DNA of 64,000 bases from Roseivivax sp. GX 12232 (GCF_021272185.1 NZ_JAJSEC010000004.1:248001-312000), one strand, 5' to 3'; counted from the first letter of the stretch, positions 8,652-17,244 are shown. A program made the numbers and translations. Notes: generated by a model from the sequence alone, not told the origin.

Positions 8652-9404
8652 TCAGGCCCGCGCCGAGCGCATCAGCGCGCGCATCTCGGAGATCGCGCCG
8701 TCGAGCCCGGCAAAGACCGACTCGGAGATCAGGAAATGGCCGATGTTCAGCTCGCGCACCTCGGGGAAGGCCGCGACCGGCGTCACGGTGTCGAAGGTCA
8801 GCCCGTGGCCCGCGTGCACCTCGAGCCCAAGGCTATGCGCCAGCCGCGCCATCTCGCCCAGGCGCGCCAGTTCCTCGTCGCGTTCGGCGAAGCGGCCTTC
8901 GTAGTGGTAGTCGCAATAGGCCCCGGTGTGCAGCTCGACCACCGCCGCGCCGATCTCGGCGGCCGCGGAGATCTGGTCGCGGTCGGCGGCCACGAAAAGC
9001 GACACCCGGCAGCCGACGGCGGCCAGCGGCTCGATGAATTCGGCCAGACGCGCCTTGTCGCCCGCCACCTCGAGCCCGCCCTCGGTCGTGCGCTCCTCGC
9101 GCTTCTCGGGCACGATGCAGACCGCATGCGGGCGGTGCCGCAGGGCGATCTCCTGCATTTCGACCGTGGCGGCCATCTCGAAGTTCAGAGGCACCGCCAG
9201 CGCGGCCATGAGCGCGTCGATGTCGGCGTCGCGGATGTGGCGGCGGTCCTCGCGCAGATGCGCGGTGATGCCGTCGGCGCCGGCGGCCTCGGCCAGTTTC
9301 GCGGCGCGCACCGGGTCGGGGTAGGCCCCGCCGCGGGCGTTGCGCAGGGTGGCCACGTGGTCGATGTTCACGCCCAGCCGCAATGTCGTCTCGTCGCTGC
9401 CCAT
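8652..9404 (-). CDS. pdxJ: Pyridoxine 5'-phosphate synthase
   Basis: PdxJ condenses 1-deoxyxylulose 5-phosphate with 3-amino-2-oxopropyl phosphate to form pyridoxine 5'-phosphate, the last ring-closing step of de novo vitamin B6 synthesis. The 250-residue TIM-barrel protein has the family N-terminus LRLGVNIDHVATLRNARG and ADGITAHLREDRRHI, then the conserved HTG and GHGL segments that bind phosphate. PdxJ-acpS order is conserved in many proteobacteria. Here a deaminase gene lies between them. Confidence 0.97.
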   Translation of the reverse strand: MGSDETTLRLGVNIDHVATLRNARGGAYPDPVRAAKLAEAAGADGITAHLREDRRHIRDADIDALMAALAVPLNFEMAATVEMQEIALRHRPHAVCIVPEKREERTTEGGLEVAGDKARLAEFIEPLAAVGCRVSLFVAADRDQISAAAEIGAAVVELHTGAYCDYHYEGRFAERDEELARLGEMARLAHSLGLEVHAGHGLTFDTVTPVAAFPEVRELNIGHFLISESVFAGLDGAISEMRALMRSARA

Positions 9405-9440
9405 GGGTTCTGCCCTCTCCAGCCGGCCTCGGACGGCAAG

Positions 9441-10097
9441 CTAGTCCGCCGAGGCGTTGCCGTCAGCCTGTTTCTGCTTTTTCGCCTTCAGCGTCGCGAG
9501 CTTGGCGGCGATCACCCCGCTGCGGCGGTTCTGGTAGGCCCGGATCAGCGGCAGCGAGATGTAGTAGCAGATCAGCCCGGCAATGATGCCCGGGATCACC
9601 CCGCCCACGAGATAGGGGAAGAAGACGTCGTCGTAGAAGAGCGACAGGTCCGCCCAGTCGGCCTTCTCGGGCGTGAAGATCGCCAGGAAATTGTCCCAGA
9701 GGTCGCGCCCGGCGGCGGCGAACTTCTGGCCGATGCCGCGATGGTCCTCGGGGTCGCTTTCGATGCCGAGGATCCAGTTGCCGGTCTGCATCGAGACCAC
9801 CGCGATCGGCACATAGGTCAGCGGGTTGCCGAAGAAGGTGCCCATGAGCCCGGCCAGCACGTTGCCGCGCAGCACCCAGGCCAGGAGCGCGGCCAGGAAG
9901 AAATGCAGCCCGTAAAGCGGGGTGAAGGTCATGAAGACGCCCGCGAAGATGCCGCGGCCGATCTTGTCGGGCGGGTCGGGCAGGCGGGTTAGACGGTGGC
10001 GGATATACAGCGCCGCACGTCCCCATCCACCCTGCGGCCAGAGCGCGCGCAGGGCCCGTTTCCACACCGGTGGCTGTTCGCGTCGCCTGAAGACCAA
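9441..10097 (-). CDS. DUF2062 domain-containing membrane protein
   Basis: This is a 218-residue inner-membrane protein of the DUF2062 family. The domain (about 25-185) shows KIGRGIFAGVFMTFTPLYGLHFFLAALLA-type segments (first part at about 45-65) and the conserved FFGNPLTYVP loop, with hydrophobic stretches around 50-85, 90-108 and 160-185. The C-terminal tail is lysine-rich and cytoplasmic by charge. It lies 20 bp downstream of rsh in the same direction, a conserved alphaproteobacterial neighbour. Function is unknown. Confidence 0.88.
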   Translation of the reverse strand: MVFRRREQPPVWKRALRALWPQGGWGRAALYIRHRLTRLPDPPDKIGRGIFAGVFMTFTPLYGLHFFLAALLAWVLRGNVLAGLMGTFFGNPLTYVPIAVVSMQTGNWILGIESDPEDHRGIGQKFAAAGRDLWDNFLAIFTPEKADWADLSLFYDDVFFPYLVGGVIPGIIAGLICYYISLPLIRAYQNRRSGVIAAKLATLKAKKQKQADGNASAD

Positions 10098-10116
10098 AGG
10101 CGGGCTACCCCCAAAG

Positions 10117-12258
10117 CTACTCTGCGGCCGTCCGGGCCTGGTCTATCCGGTCGGTGTCCCGTTTGCGCTCCACCTGGGCGACATCGCTTTCCGCCTCCAG
10201 CGCCGAGATCACCGAGTGCATGTGTTCGGCATCGCTGAGTTCGAGGTTGATGTCGAGCCGGTAGAAATCGGGTTTCCGGTCCCGGAACTGCAGGTTGGAG
10301 ATATTGGCCTTGCGCTCTCCGATCAACGTGCAAATCCGTCCCAGGACACCGGCGTCGTTGCCGATCGTGAGGTCGAGCGTCACATCGTAGACCGCCGGGT
10401 GCCGCCCCTCGGCCCACTGGATGTCGAGCCAGCGGTCCGGCTCGTCCTCGACCTCGACGAGATTCGGGCAGTCGATGGCATGCACGATCACCCCCTGGCC
10501 GCGGCGGACGATGCCGACGATGCGCTCGCCGGGCAGCGGCTGGCAGCAATCGGCGCGGGAAAACGCCTGGTCATGCGCGAGGCCGATGACCGCGCGGGCG
10601 GTGTCGACCTCGGAATGGGGCCGGGGCGAGAGGTCGGGATAGACCGCCGCCACCACGTCGCGGGCGGAAATCTCGGCCGAGCCCAGCCGCGCCAGGAGCG
10701 CCTCGCCATCGGCCAGGCGCAGGGTCTTGGCGGCCTTCTCCAGCACCTTGTCCGAGGCTTTCTTGCCGACATGTTCGAAGGCCGAGCGGGCGATCTCGCG
10801 GCCGAGCTTCACGAAGCGGCCCTTGCGGGCCTCGCGCAGCGAGCGGCGGATCGCGGACTTGGCCTTGCCGGTCTTGGCGATGTCGAGCCAGGTCGCCTGC
10901 GGGGTCTGGCCGTCGGCGGTGATGATCTGCACCGACTGGCCGTTCTTCAGCCGGGTCCAGAGCGGCACGCGGATGCCGTCGACCTTGGCCCCGACGCAGG
11001 CCGAGCCGATGCGGGTGTGAATCGCATAGCCAAAATCGAGCGGCGTCGCGCCTTTCGGCAGTTTCACCACCTCGCCCTTGGGGGTGAAGCAGAAGACCTG
11101 GTCGGAATACATCTCGAGCTTCACCGCCTCGAGGAACTCGTCGTGGTCCTCCTCGGCGGTGAACTGCTCGGTCAGCGAGGCGATCCACTTGGCCGGATCG
11201 ACCGCGAAGGGGTTCTGCGCCCGCACGCCGTCGCGGTAGGACCAATGCGCGGCCACGCCGGTCTCGGCGACCTCGTGCATCTGGCGGGTGCGGATCTGCA
11301 CCTCGACGCGCTTGCCGTCGCGGCCCGAGACGGTGGTGTGGATCGAGCGGTAGCCATTCGACTTGGGCTGGCTCACGTAGTCCTTGAAGCGCCCCGGCAC
11401 CGCCCGCCAGCGCCGGTGGATGGTGCCGAGCGCGCGGTAGCAGTCCATCTCCGAGCGGGTGATGATGCGGAAGCCGTAGATGTCCGAGAGCCGCGAAAAG
11501 GAGAGCTCCTTCTCCTGCATCTTGCGCCAGATCGAATAGGGTTTCTTGGCGCGGCCGAAGACCTCGGCCTCGATGCCCACGGCGTCCAGCTCGTGGCGCA
11601 TGTCGTTGGTGATCCGCGGGATCACGTCGCCGGCCTCGCGCTGCAGCGTGATGAAGCGGCGGATGATCGAGACCCGGGCCTCGGGGTTGATCACCCGGAA
11701 GGCCAGGTCCTCGAGCTCCTCGCGCATCCACTGCATGCCCATGCGGCCGGCGAGCGGCGCATAGATGTCCATGGTCTCGCGCGCCTTCTGGAGCTGCTTT
11801 TCCTCGCGCATGGCCTTGATGGTGCGCATGTTGTGCAGCCGGTCGGCGAGCTTGACCAGGATCACCCGCAGGTCCTTAGACATCGCCATGAAGAGCTTGC
11901 GGAAGTTCTCGGCCTGCTTGGTCTCGGTCGAGGAGAGCTGCAGGTTGGTCAGCTTGGTGACCCCGTCGACCAGCATCGCGACCTCTTCGCCGAATCGCTC
12001 GGAGATCTCGAGGTAGGTCGACTTGGTGTCCTCGATCGTGTCGTGCAGGAGCGCGGTCACGATCGTGGCGTCGTCGAGCTGCTGTTCGGTGAGGATCGCG
12101 GCGACGGCCACGGGGTGGGTGAAATAGGGATCACCCGACTGCCGCGTCTGGCCGTCGTGCATCGCCTCGCCATAGGCGAAGGCCGCGCGGATCAGCGCCT
12201 CGTTGGTCTTCGGATTGTAGTTGCGAACGAGCGCAATGAGGTCATCGGCGGCAATCAT
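10117..12258 (-). CDS. rsh: Bifunctional (p)ppGpp synthetase/hydrolase (RelA/SpoT homologue)
   Basis: This protein makes and degrades the stringent response alarmone (p)ppGpp. Its 713 residues show the full domain order: HD hydrolase with HD at 72-73 and ED at 76-77, synthetase with the RFKD loop (290-293) and NGYRSIH (301-307), TGS domain (about 388-448), a helical middle, and a C-terminal ACT domain (about 635-710). The RFKD form is the one found in bifunctional enzymes rather than in synthetase-only RelA. It lies just downstream of rpoZ, as expected in alphaproteobacteria, and is probably the only long RSH enzyme of the cell. Confidence 0.97.
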   Translation of the reverse strand: MIAADDLIALVRNYNPKTNEALIRAAFAYGEAMHDGQTRQSGDPYFTHPVAVAAILTEQQLDDATIVTALLHDTIEDTKSTYLEISERFGEEVAMLVDGVTKLTNLQLSSTETKQAENFRKLFMAMSKDLRVILVKLADRLHNMRTIKAMREEKQLQKARETMDIYAPLAGRMGMQWMREELEDLAFRVINPEARVSIIRRFITLQREAGDVIPRITNDMRHELDAVGIEAEVFGRAKKPYSIWRKMQEKELSFSRLSDIYGFRIITRSEMDCYRALGTIHRRWRAVPGRFKDYVSQPKSNGYRSIHTTVSGRDGKRVEVQIRTRQMHEVAETGVAAHWSYRDGVRAQNPFAVDPAKWIASLTEQFTAEEDHDEFLEAVKLEMYSDQVFCFTPKGEVVKLPKGATPLDFGYAIHTRIGSACVGAKVDGIRVPLWTRLKNGQSVQIITADGQTPQATWLDIAKTGKAKSAIRRSLREARKGRFVKLGREIARSAFEHVGKKASDKVLEKAAKTLRLADGEALLARLGSAEISARDVVAAVYPDLSPRPHSEVDTARAVIGLAHDQAFSRADCCQPLPGERIVGIVRRGQGVIVHAIDCPNLVEVEDEPDRWLDIQWAEGRHPAVYDVTLDLTIGNDAGVLGRICTLIGERKANISNLQFRDRKPDFYRLDINLELSDAEHMHSVISALEAESDVAQVERKRDTDRIDQARTAAE

Positions 12259-12299
12259 GCGCCTTCATCCTTTCGGCGCTCGCCCGCGGGGGGCGAGCC

Positions 12300-12656
12300 T
12301 CAGCTTTCGCCCTGCGCCTCCATCAGCGCGCGCAGGAGCTTCTCTTCGGACATGTCGTCCTCCTGCGGCTTGTCGGCCGGCTCCGAGCCCATGAGCAGCG
12401 CCATGGCGTCATCCTCGGGCTCGTCCACCTCGATCTGGGTCTGCTTGGACTCGATCAGACGCTCGCGCAGCTCGTCGGAGGACTGGGTTTCCTCGGCGAT
12501 TTCGCGCAGGGCCACGACGGGGTTCTTGTCGTTGTCCCGGTCCAGCGTGATCGCCGCCCCGGACGAAATCTCGCGGGCGCGATGGGCGGACAGGAGCACC
12601 AGCTCGAAGCGGTTCGGAACCTTGTCGACGCAATCTTCAACCGTCACGCGGGCCAT
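12300..12656 (-). CDS. rpoZ: RNA polymerase omega subunit
   Basis: Omega binds the beta' subunit, assists RNA polymerase assembly and can form part of a ppGpp site. The 118-residue protein has the family start [23 protein letters not shown] (first part visible at 1-15) and the ARE-x-ISSG-x-A segment. The acidic C-terminal extension is normal for alphaproteobacteria. It heads the rsh transcript, with a clear sigma-70 promoter 40-70 bp upstream. Confidence 0.97.
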   Translation of the reverse strand: MARVTVEDCVDKVPNRFELVLLSAHRAREISSGAAITLDRDNDKNPVVALREIAEETQSSDELRERLIESKQTQIEVDEPEDDAMALLMGSEPADKPQEDDMSEEKLLRALMEAQGES

Positions 12657-12695
12657 GTTTGTCTCCAGTCTTCGGGTCTGACGTCAGAAGAGTGT

Positions 12696-12724
12696 TATCT
12701 AACGCGGCACAAGCCTATTGACAA
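12696..12724 (-). promoter_or_regulatory. Sigma-70 promoter of rpoZ-rsh
   Basis: On the minus strand TTGTCA (12724-12719) and TAGATA (12701-12696) are separated by exactly 17 nt, close to the vegetative consensus. The -10 box ends about 40 nt before the rpoZ start codon, leaving room for a short leader. It lies in the 80-bp spacer between folK and rpoZ. Confidence 0.75.
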
Positions 12725-12736
12725 GCGGGCTTCACG

Positions 12737-13309
12737 TTACATTGCACGGATTTCGGCGCGCGCTTCGGCGGGCAGGGCGGCGCGCATTTCCGCCAGGCTG
12801 CGCCCTTCGACCGGGTGGCGCCAGTCCGGCGCCACATCGGCCAGGGGCACGATCACGAAGGCTCGGTCGGCCAGGCGCGGATGCGGCAGGATCAGCTCTT
12901 CGGGGGCGAGCCGCGCCTGTTCCGAGGGCGGCAGGTCGCGCCAGGCGGCCCATCCGGCGCGGTCGGGCAGGAGGCTTTGGCCCACGGCGATCAGGTCCAG
13001 ATCGAGCGTGCGCATGCCCCAGCGGGTCTCGCGGTGACGCCCGAAGAGCGCCTCGATCCGGTGCAGCTCGGCCAGGATTTCGGCGGGCGCGAGCGCCTCC
13101 GGCGCGGCGAGCCGCACCGCGCCGTTGACGTAGTCGGGCCCGGCGCCGGCGGGGAAACAGGGCGTGCGGTAGAAGCGCGCCAGCGCCCTGAGCCGCAGCG
13201 GCCCGCCCGCCAGAACGGTGAGCGCCCGGGAGAGCGTCACCTCGGGCGGCGCCCCCTGCCAAGGCAGGTTCGCGCCCAGGGCCACCAGCACGTCTTGCCG
13301 CGAATCCAT
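12737..13309 (-). CDS. folK: 2-amino-4-hydroxy-6-hydroxymethyldihydropteridine pyrophosphokinase
   Basis: FolK transfers pyrophosphate from ATP to hydroxymethyl-dihydropterin in folate synthesis. The 190-residue protein has the N-terminal VALGANL (9-15), the ATP/metal motif RWGMRTLDLDLI (with the two metal-binding Asp of the DLD triad) and LPHPRLADRAFVIVPL. An AAAGGATAG ribosome binding site precedes the ATG at 13309. It is divergent from the NYN-domain gene across a 158-bp spacer containing an AT-rich patch (GATATTTAAAAGTATTTG at about 13374-13391). Confidence 0.94.
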   Translation of the reverse strand: MDSRQDVLVALGANLPWQGAPPEVTLSRALTVLAGGPLRLRALARFYRTPCFPAGAGPDYVNGAVRLAAPEALAPAEILAELHRIEALFGRHRETRWGMRTLDLDLIAVGQSLLPDRAGWAAWRDLPPSEQARLAPEELILPHPRLADRAFVIVPLADVAPDWRHPVEGRSLAEMRAALPAEARAEIRAM

Positions 13310-13467
13310 GTGTTTTCTATCCTTTCGGGTAGGGGTTCATCCTTAGTTGCCGCAGCCCCACGCTTGCGGGAACGATATTTAAAAGTATTTGTAGTGTGTT
13401 CTGCGCTCGGGTGGCTGCAACGGTTCACTCCCGTTCTATTCGACGCAGACGTTATTGAGAGGAAATC

Positions 13468-14037
13468 ATGTTTTACAAAGACGAACGGCTCGCGCTGTTC
13501 ATAGATGGCTCCAACCTGTATGCCGCGGCCAAATCGCTTGGTTTCGACATCGATTACAAGCTCCTGCGGCAGGAATTCCTGCGCCGCGGACGGATGATCC
13601 GGGCCTTCTACTACACCGCGCTCCTCGAGAACGAGGAATATTCTCCGATCCGCCCGCTTGTGGACTGGCTGCACTACAACGGCTTCGCCATGGTGACCAA
13701 GCCCGCCAAGGAATACACCGACAGCCAGGGCCGCCGGAAGGTCAAGGGCAACATGGACATCGAGCTGACCGTCGATGCCATGGAGCTGGCGCCGCGCGTC
13801 GACCACATCGTGCTGTTCTCGGGTGACGGCGACTTCAAGCCGCTGGTCGAGAGCCTGCAGCGCCAGGGCGTGCGGGTCTCGGTGGTCTCGACGATCCGCT
13901 CACAGCCGCCGATGATCGCCGACGAGCTGCGCCGCCAGGCCGACAACTTCATCGAGCTCGACGAGCTGCGCCAGGTCATCGGCCGGCCCCCGCGCGAGAG
14001 CGACGACAGCGCCAATACCGCCGCCAGCTCCGCCTGA
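13468..14037 (+). CDS. NYN domain (LabA/DUF88-type) putative ribonuclease
   Basis: This is a 189-residue protein with a PIN-like NYN fold: Asp13 in FIDGSN (11-16), the basic and acidic stretch RRKVKGNMDIELTVD (89-103, with Asp97), and LFSGDGDF (116-123), which together form the acidic metal site of this nuclease family. The C-terminal tail is low complexity. NYN proteins are predicted RNases. The exact target is unknown. GAGAGGAAAT precedes the ATG. The next gene begins 8 nt after its stop. Confidence 0.9.
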   Translation: MFYKDERLALFIDGSNLYAAAKSLGFDIDYKLLRQEFLRRGRMIRAFYYTALLENEEYSPIRPLVDWLHYNGFAMVTKPAKEYTDSQGRRKVKGNMDIELTVDAMELAPRVDHIVLFSGDGDFKPLVESLQRQGVRVSVVSTIRSQPPMIADELRRQADNFIELDELRQVIGRPPRESDDSANTAASSA

Positions 14038-14044
14038 GGGCGGG

Positions 14045-14485
14045 ATGACTGCGGGGGCTTTCGGGCTGATGGGCCTGTTCCTCGCCGCCTTCGGGGCGGC
14101 GACGATTTTGCCGTTCCAGAGCGAGGTGGTCTTCGTCGCGATGCAGCTCGACGGGCGCTGGCCGGTCTGGCTGATCGTGGCGGTGGCGAGTGTCGGCAAC
14201 GTGCTGGGCGCGGTGGTGAACTACGCGCTGGGCCTCGGCGCCGAGCGCTTCCGGCACCGCCGTTGGTTCCCCGCCTCCGAGCGCCAGCTCGACCGCGCCC
14301 AGAGGTTCTGGCAGCGCTACGGCCTCTGGACCCTGCTGCTGAGCTGGGCGCCCCTGGGTGACGCCTTCACGGTGATCGCCGGCGTGATGCGGGTGGCGGC
14401 CTGGAAGTTCCTGGTGCTGGTGAGCCTCGCGAAGACCGGTCGCTACCTGGCGCTCGCCTGGGCCACCGCCGCGGCGGCGGGGTAG
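14045..14485 (+). CDS. YqaA family (DedA-like) inner-membrane protein
   Basis: This is a 146-residue polytopic protein of the YqaA/VTT (SNARE-associated, DedA-like) family. Signs are the FLAAFGAATILPFQSEVV re-entrant-type segment (about 12-29), the VGNVLGAVVNYALG segment (50-63), and the hydrophobic C-terminal helices. Relatives are implicated in membrane lipid homeostasis, but this member has no assigned role. It lies 8 nt downstream of the NYN gene and probably shares its transcript. Confidence 0.8.
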   Translation: MTAGAFGLMGLFLAAFGAATILPFQSEVVFVAMQLDGRWPVWLIVAVASVGNVLGAVVNYALGLGAERFRHRRWFPASERQLDRAQRFWQRYGLWTLLLSWAPLGDAFTVIAGVMRVAAWKFLVLVSLAKTGRYLALAWATAAAAG

Positions 14486-14505
14486 GGGGCTTGCGCCCTC
14501 CTTGC

Positions 14506-14562
14506 GCCCGAATAGCACCGAAGGTGCCGGGCGCGCGCCGGACCGGCCCGATGGGCCGGCGC
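14506..14562 (+). repeat. Dispersed two-hairpin element, copy 1
   Basis: This 57-bp element starts GCCCGAATAGC and contains hairpin A (GCACC-GAA-GGTGC) and hairpin B (CCGGCCC-GAT-GGGCCGG). It begins 20 bp after the YqaA-like gene and is repeated at 14828-14884 with five substitutions. Confidence 0.8.
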
Positions 14563-14596
14563 TCCTTGGGGTGGCGTGCGTAGCTCATCGCTAGCC

Positions 14597-14635
14597 CTGA
14601 CCTTGCTGGGATAAAGCGCTTAGCCCAGAGGTCAG
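14597..14635. repeat. Imperfect inverted repeat between the two-hairpin elements
   Basis: CTGACC (14597-14602) pairs with GGTCAG (14630-14635), and GCTGGG pairs with the CCCAG part of the other arm around a 12-nt loop containing ATAAAGCGCTTA. It is a possible hairpin with small internal loops. No T-tract follows. The rest of 14636-14827 contains no supportable gene. Confidence 0.45.
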
Positions 14636-14827
14636 CAGCGCCGGCCCCCGGCCCGGCGCGTGCCCTCTGTTCCGAGGGGCGTCGACCGAAGTGGGGCGCT
14701 GATGGGCAGCCGTGGTCGTGGAAAGGGTGGGGGCGTGCGTTCTGCGCGGAAGTGCCGTTTCCGAAAAACGTCTCGATCGCTCCACCCCAATCATAGAGCA
14801 GTCCACATCAGCGTCTCCCCGTCTTAC

Positions 14828-14884
14828 GCCCGAATAGCATCGAAGATGCCGGGCGCGCGCCGGACCGGCCCCTTGGGCCGGCGC
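14828..14884 (+). repeat. Dispersed two-hairpin element, copy 2
   Basis: This is the second copy of the 57-bp element at 14506-14562. Hairpin A is GCATC-GAA-GATGC, so the C-G pair of copy 1 has become T-A in both arms. Hairpin B keeps its stem and changes only the loop (GAT to CTT). Preserved pairing with changed bases suggests that the structure matters. Confidence 0.8.
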
Positions 14885-14977
14885 GCGCCCTCGGGTGGGG
14901 CTTGTGGCGAGGGCGGCCGACCGGTGTGCGGTGCGAGAGGGGGTGTTCTCTGAGCCGCCTTGAGGTTTCGTGTCTCA

Positions 14978-15075
14978 GCGGGAAGCGGGAAGCGGGAAGC
15001 GGGAAGCGGGAAGCGGGAAGCGGGAAGCGGGAAGCGGGAAGCGGGAAGCGGGAAGCGGGAAGCGGGAAGCGGGAA
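14978..15075. repeat. Tandem heptamer GCGGGAA x14
   Basis: Fourteen perfect head-to-tail copies of GCGGGAA occupy 98 bp between the YqaA-like gene and the 3' end of the DUF3429 gene. Because 7 is not a multiple of 3, all three forward frames read the same heptapeptide cycle, so open frames across it mean nothing. It ends 48 bp from the DUF3429 stop. Confidence 0.97.
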
Positions 15076-15123
15076 GCGCGGACCTTCGCGCCACACAAAC
15101 CGCCCCAAACCCAAACCACCCCG

Positions 15124-15576
15124 CTACATCACCACCCCCACGAACAGGCACAGCACCACCAGCGCCGTCAGCAGCCCGCGCAGCGCCATCCACCACGACG
15201 GCGCCAGCCCCCATTTCCAAAAGGCGAAATCCAGGATCAGCAGGCCGAGGAACCCGGTGATCAGGTTCACCCCCGCCGAGGTCGGCCCGCCGCCGGTCAT
15301 GAAGAAGGCCCAGAGCGCCGGGATCACCGAGAGCCCGTAGCCCAGCCCGGCGCGGCGCCCCGAGGCCTTGGTCGCGAAGCCCCAGAGCACGCCGGACATG
15401 AAGGACAGGATCACCGCGCCGTAGAAGAGTTGCACGTAAGGTCCGATGAACCGCGGCCCGAGCTGCGCCTGGCCCCAGGCGGCGAGGCCGGGCAGATAGG
15501 CCGTCAGCGCGCCCCAGGCGAAGGGGATCACCCCGGCGAGGCCGAGGATCAGGGCGGAACGGGGGATCGCGGTCAT
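15124..15576 (-). CDS. DUF3429 family membrane protein
   Basis: This is a 150-residue inner-membrane protein with about five hydrophobic segments (roughly 8-28, 45-66, 78-94, 103-122, 130-149) and the LGLAGVIPF start and FYGAVILSFMSGVLWG segment of DUF3429. The family is widespread in alphaproteobacteria and unassigned. It stands alone on the minus strand. Its downstream side carries the GCGGGAA repeat. Confidence 0.85.
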   Translation of the reverse strand: MTAIPRSALILGLAGVIPFAWGALTAYLPGLAAWGQAQLGPRFIGPYVQLFYGAVILSFMSGVLWGFATKASGRRAGLGYGLSVIPALWAFFMTGGGPTSAGVNLITGFLGLLILDFAFWKWGLAPSWWMALRGLLTALVVLCLFVGVVM

Positions 15577-15805
15577 CTCACTCTCCTGCAGCGGTCAGCC
15601 GGGAGCTAGCCCGGCCCGCGCCGCGCTTCAACTCCCGGGGAACTGCGGGTTGGGCGTTGCAATGCCGCCGTCCTGGAGATTGCAAGACCGCCGCCCTGAA
15701 AACCGCGTCATGTCGGAAATCGCGCGCCCGAAATCGAAGCGCTCACTGTCCCCCGGCCTCACGCCCCCGGCGCATCACGGCGCCGCCACGGCAGTGCTCG
15801 AGCGG

Positions 15806-15915
15806 CTGCCTCATGCCGCCACGGCGGGCCCAAGGACCCGCCTCAAGCCGCCACGGCAGGGCCCCAGCGCCCGCCTCACGCCACCAAGGCAGCGCCCGAA
15901 CGCCCGCCTCACGCC
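15806..15915. repeat. Degenerate 33-bp tandem repeat at the 3' end of ispH
   Basis: Three units of 33 bp (15806-15838, 15839-15871, 15872-15904) and a partial fourth (from 15905) share the core CGCCTCA-x-GCC and a GGC-AG-GCCC-like middle. The partial fourth unit includes the ispH stop codon (15909-15911). The remaining spacer upstream to 15577 holds no supportable gene. Confidence 0.65.
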
Positions 15916-16859
15916 GGGACGCGCAGCACCCTTGGGACCTTGAACTCGACGTTCTCCACGGCGGTGGTCACCGTCTCGACCTGCAGGTCGTAGCGGGCGC
16001 GGAAGGCCTCGATGACCTCCTCGATCAGCACGTCGGGGGCCGAGGCCCCGGCGGTCAGCCCGATCGAGCGGATGCCCTCGAGCGCGCGCCAGTCGATGTC
16101 GCCTGCGCGCTGGACCAGCTGGGCGTAGCGGCAACCGGCCTTGGCGCCGACCTCGACCAGCCGCTTGGAGTTGGAGCTGTTGGGCGCCCCCACGACCAGC
16201 AGCGCGTCGCAGTCGGGCGCCATGGCCTTGACCGCCTCCTGCCGGTTGGTGGTGGCGTAGCAGATGTCTTCCTTGTGCGGCCCGACGATCTGCGGGAAGC
16301 GCGTCTTGAGCGCGGAGACGATCTCGGAGGTGTCGTCGAGCGACAGCGTCGTCTGGGTGACGAAGGCCAGCTTCTCGGGGTCGCGCACCTCGAGATGCGC
16401 CACGTCCTCGGGGGTCTCGACCAGCAAGACCTCGCCCTCGGGCAATTGGCCCATGGTGCCCACGGTCTCGGGGTGGCCGGCATGGCCGATCATCACCATC
16501 TGCAGGCCGTTCTCGTGGTGCCGCGCGGCCTCGATATGCACCTTGGAGACCAAGGGGCAGGTGGCGTCGACATAGATCATCTCGCGCCGGGCGGCCTCGG
16601 CGGGCACGGCCTTGGGGACGCCATGGGCGGAGAAGATGACGGGCCGGTCCTCGGGGCAGTCGTCGAGCTCCTCGACGAAGACCGCGCCCTTCTCGCGCAG
16701 CCCGTCGACGACGAACTTGTTGTGCACGATCTCGTGGCGCACGTAGACCGGCGCGCCCCATTTCTCGAGCGCCATCTCGACGATCTTGATGGCCCGGTCG
16801 ACACCGGCGCAGAAGCCGCGCGGGGCGGCGAGATAGAGCGTGAGGGGCGGCATGGCCAT
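15909..16859 (-). CDS. ispH: 4-hydroxy-3-methylbut-2-enyl diphosphate reductase
   Basis: IspH performs the last step of the MEP pathway, reducing HMBPP to IPP and DMAPP with a [4Fe-4S] cluster. The 316-residue protein has the three cluster cysteines in GFCAGV (about residue 17), DATCPLV and [11 protein letters not shown], plus SAHGV and PNSSNS substrate-binding segments. The ATG at 16859 is preceded by GGAGA at 8 nt; the frame stays open further upstream but that part is not IspH-like. Confidence 0.97.
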   Translation of the reverse strand: MAMPPLTLYLAAPRGFCAGVDRAIKIVEMALEKWGAPVYVRHEIVHNKFVVDGLREKGAVFVEELDDCPEDRPVIFSAHGVPKAVPAEAARREMIYVDATCPLVSKVHIEAARHHENGLQMVMIGHAGHPETVGTMGQLPEGEVLLVETPEDVAHLEVRDPEKLAFVTQTTLSLDDTSEIVSALKTRFPQIVGPHKEDICYATTNRQEAVKAMAPDCDALLVVGAPNSSNSKRLVEVGAKAGCRYAQLVQRAGDIDWRALEGIRSIGLTAGASAPDVLIEEVIEAFRARYDLQVETVTTAVENVEFKVPRVLRVPA

Positions 16860-17244
16860 GCGGGTCTCTCCGTCGGCTTTCTGGCTCACACCTAAGCGAT
16901 GGCAGGCGGTGAATCCACCCCGGGCGGGGTGTCGGATGTGGAGGCGTAGCCTTGGCGGCGGGTGGCGCGGGTGCGGCTTGGGGAGCGGAGCGGAGCGGCG
17001 CCGGGCGTGGCGGCGTGGAGGGGTTGGGAGCTTTCGTGGATCAAGCGTGGCCCCATGCGGGCCGTAGAGCGACATGGGTGGCGCACCTCTTGCCGCTCAG
17101 GCCGACAGAGCGTCTCGCACCGCTCACCCGCTCACCCGCTCACCCGCTCACCCGCTCACCCGCTCACCCGCCGCGACATCACCCCTCAGCCAAAGCCTTG
17201 CCCTTCACCCGCCTAGTGCGCCGAACCCGACGCCCCCGGCCCCG
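16860..17244. other. Non-coding spacer between OmpA gene and ispH
   Basis: These 385 bp hold an octamer tandem repeat (17123-17170) and GC-rich low-complexity sequence. I found no gene, tRNA or convincing promoter. The ispH promoter should lie here. Confidence 0.5.
17123..17170. repeat. Tandem octamer CTCACCCG x6
   Basis: Six perfect copies of CTCACCCG run head to tail over 48 bp in the spacer downstream of the OmpA-family gene and upstream of ispH. Confidence 0.95.

Noticed and set aside
14591-14806. Small 71-codon minus-strand gene between the hairpin elements
   Set aside because: It has no family resemblance or good ribosome binding site and is made of the inverted repeat and low-complexity sequence.
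14978-15075. CRISPR array at the heptamer repeats
   Set aside because: There are no unique spacers. It is a simple direct tandem repeat of 7 bp with no cas genes.
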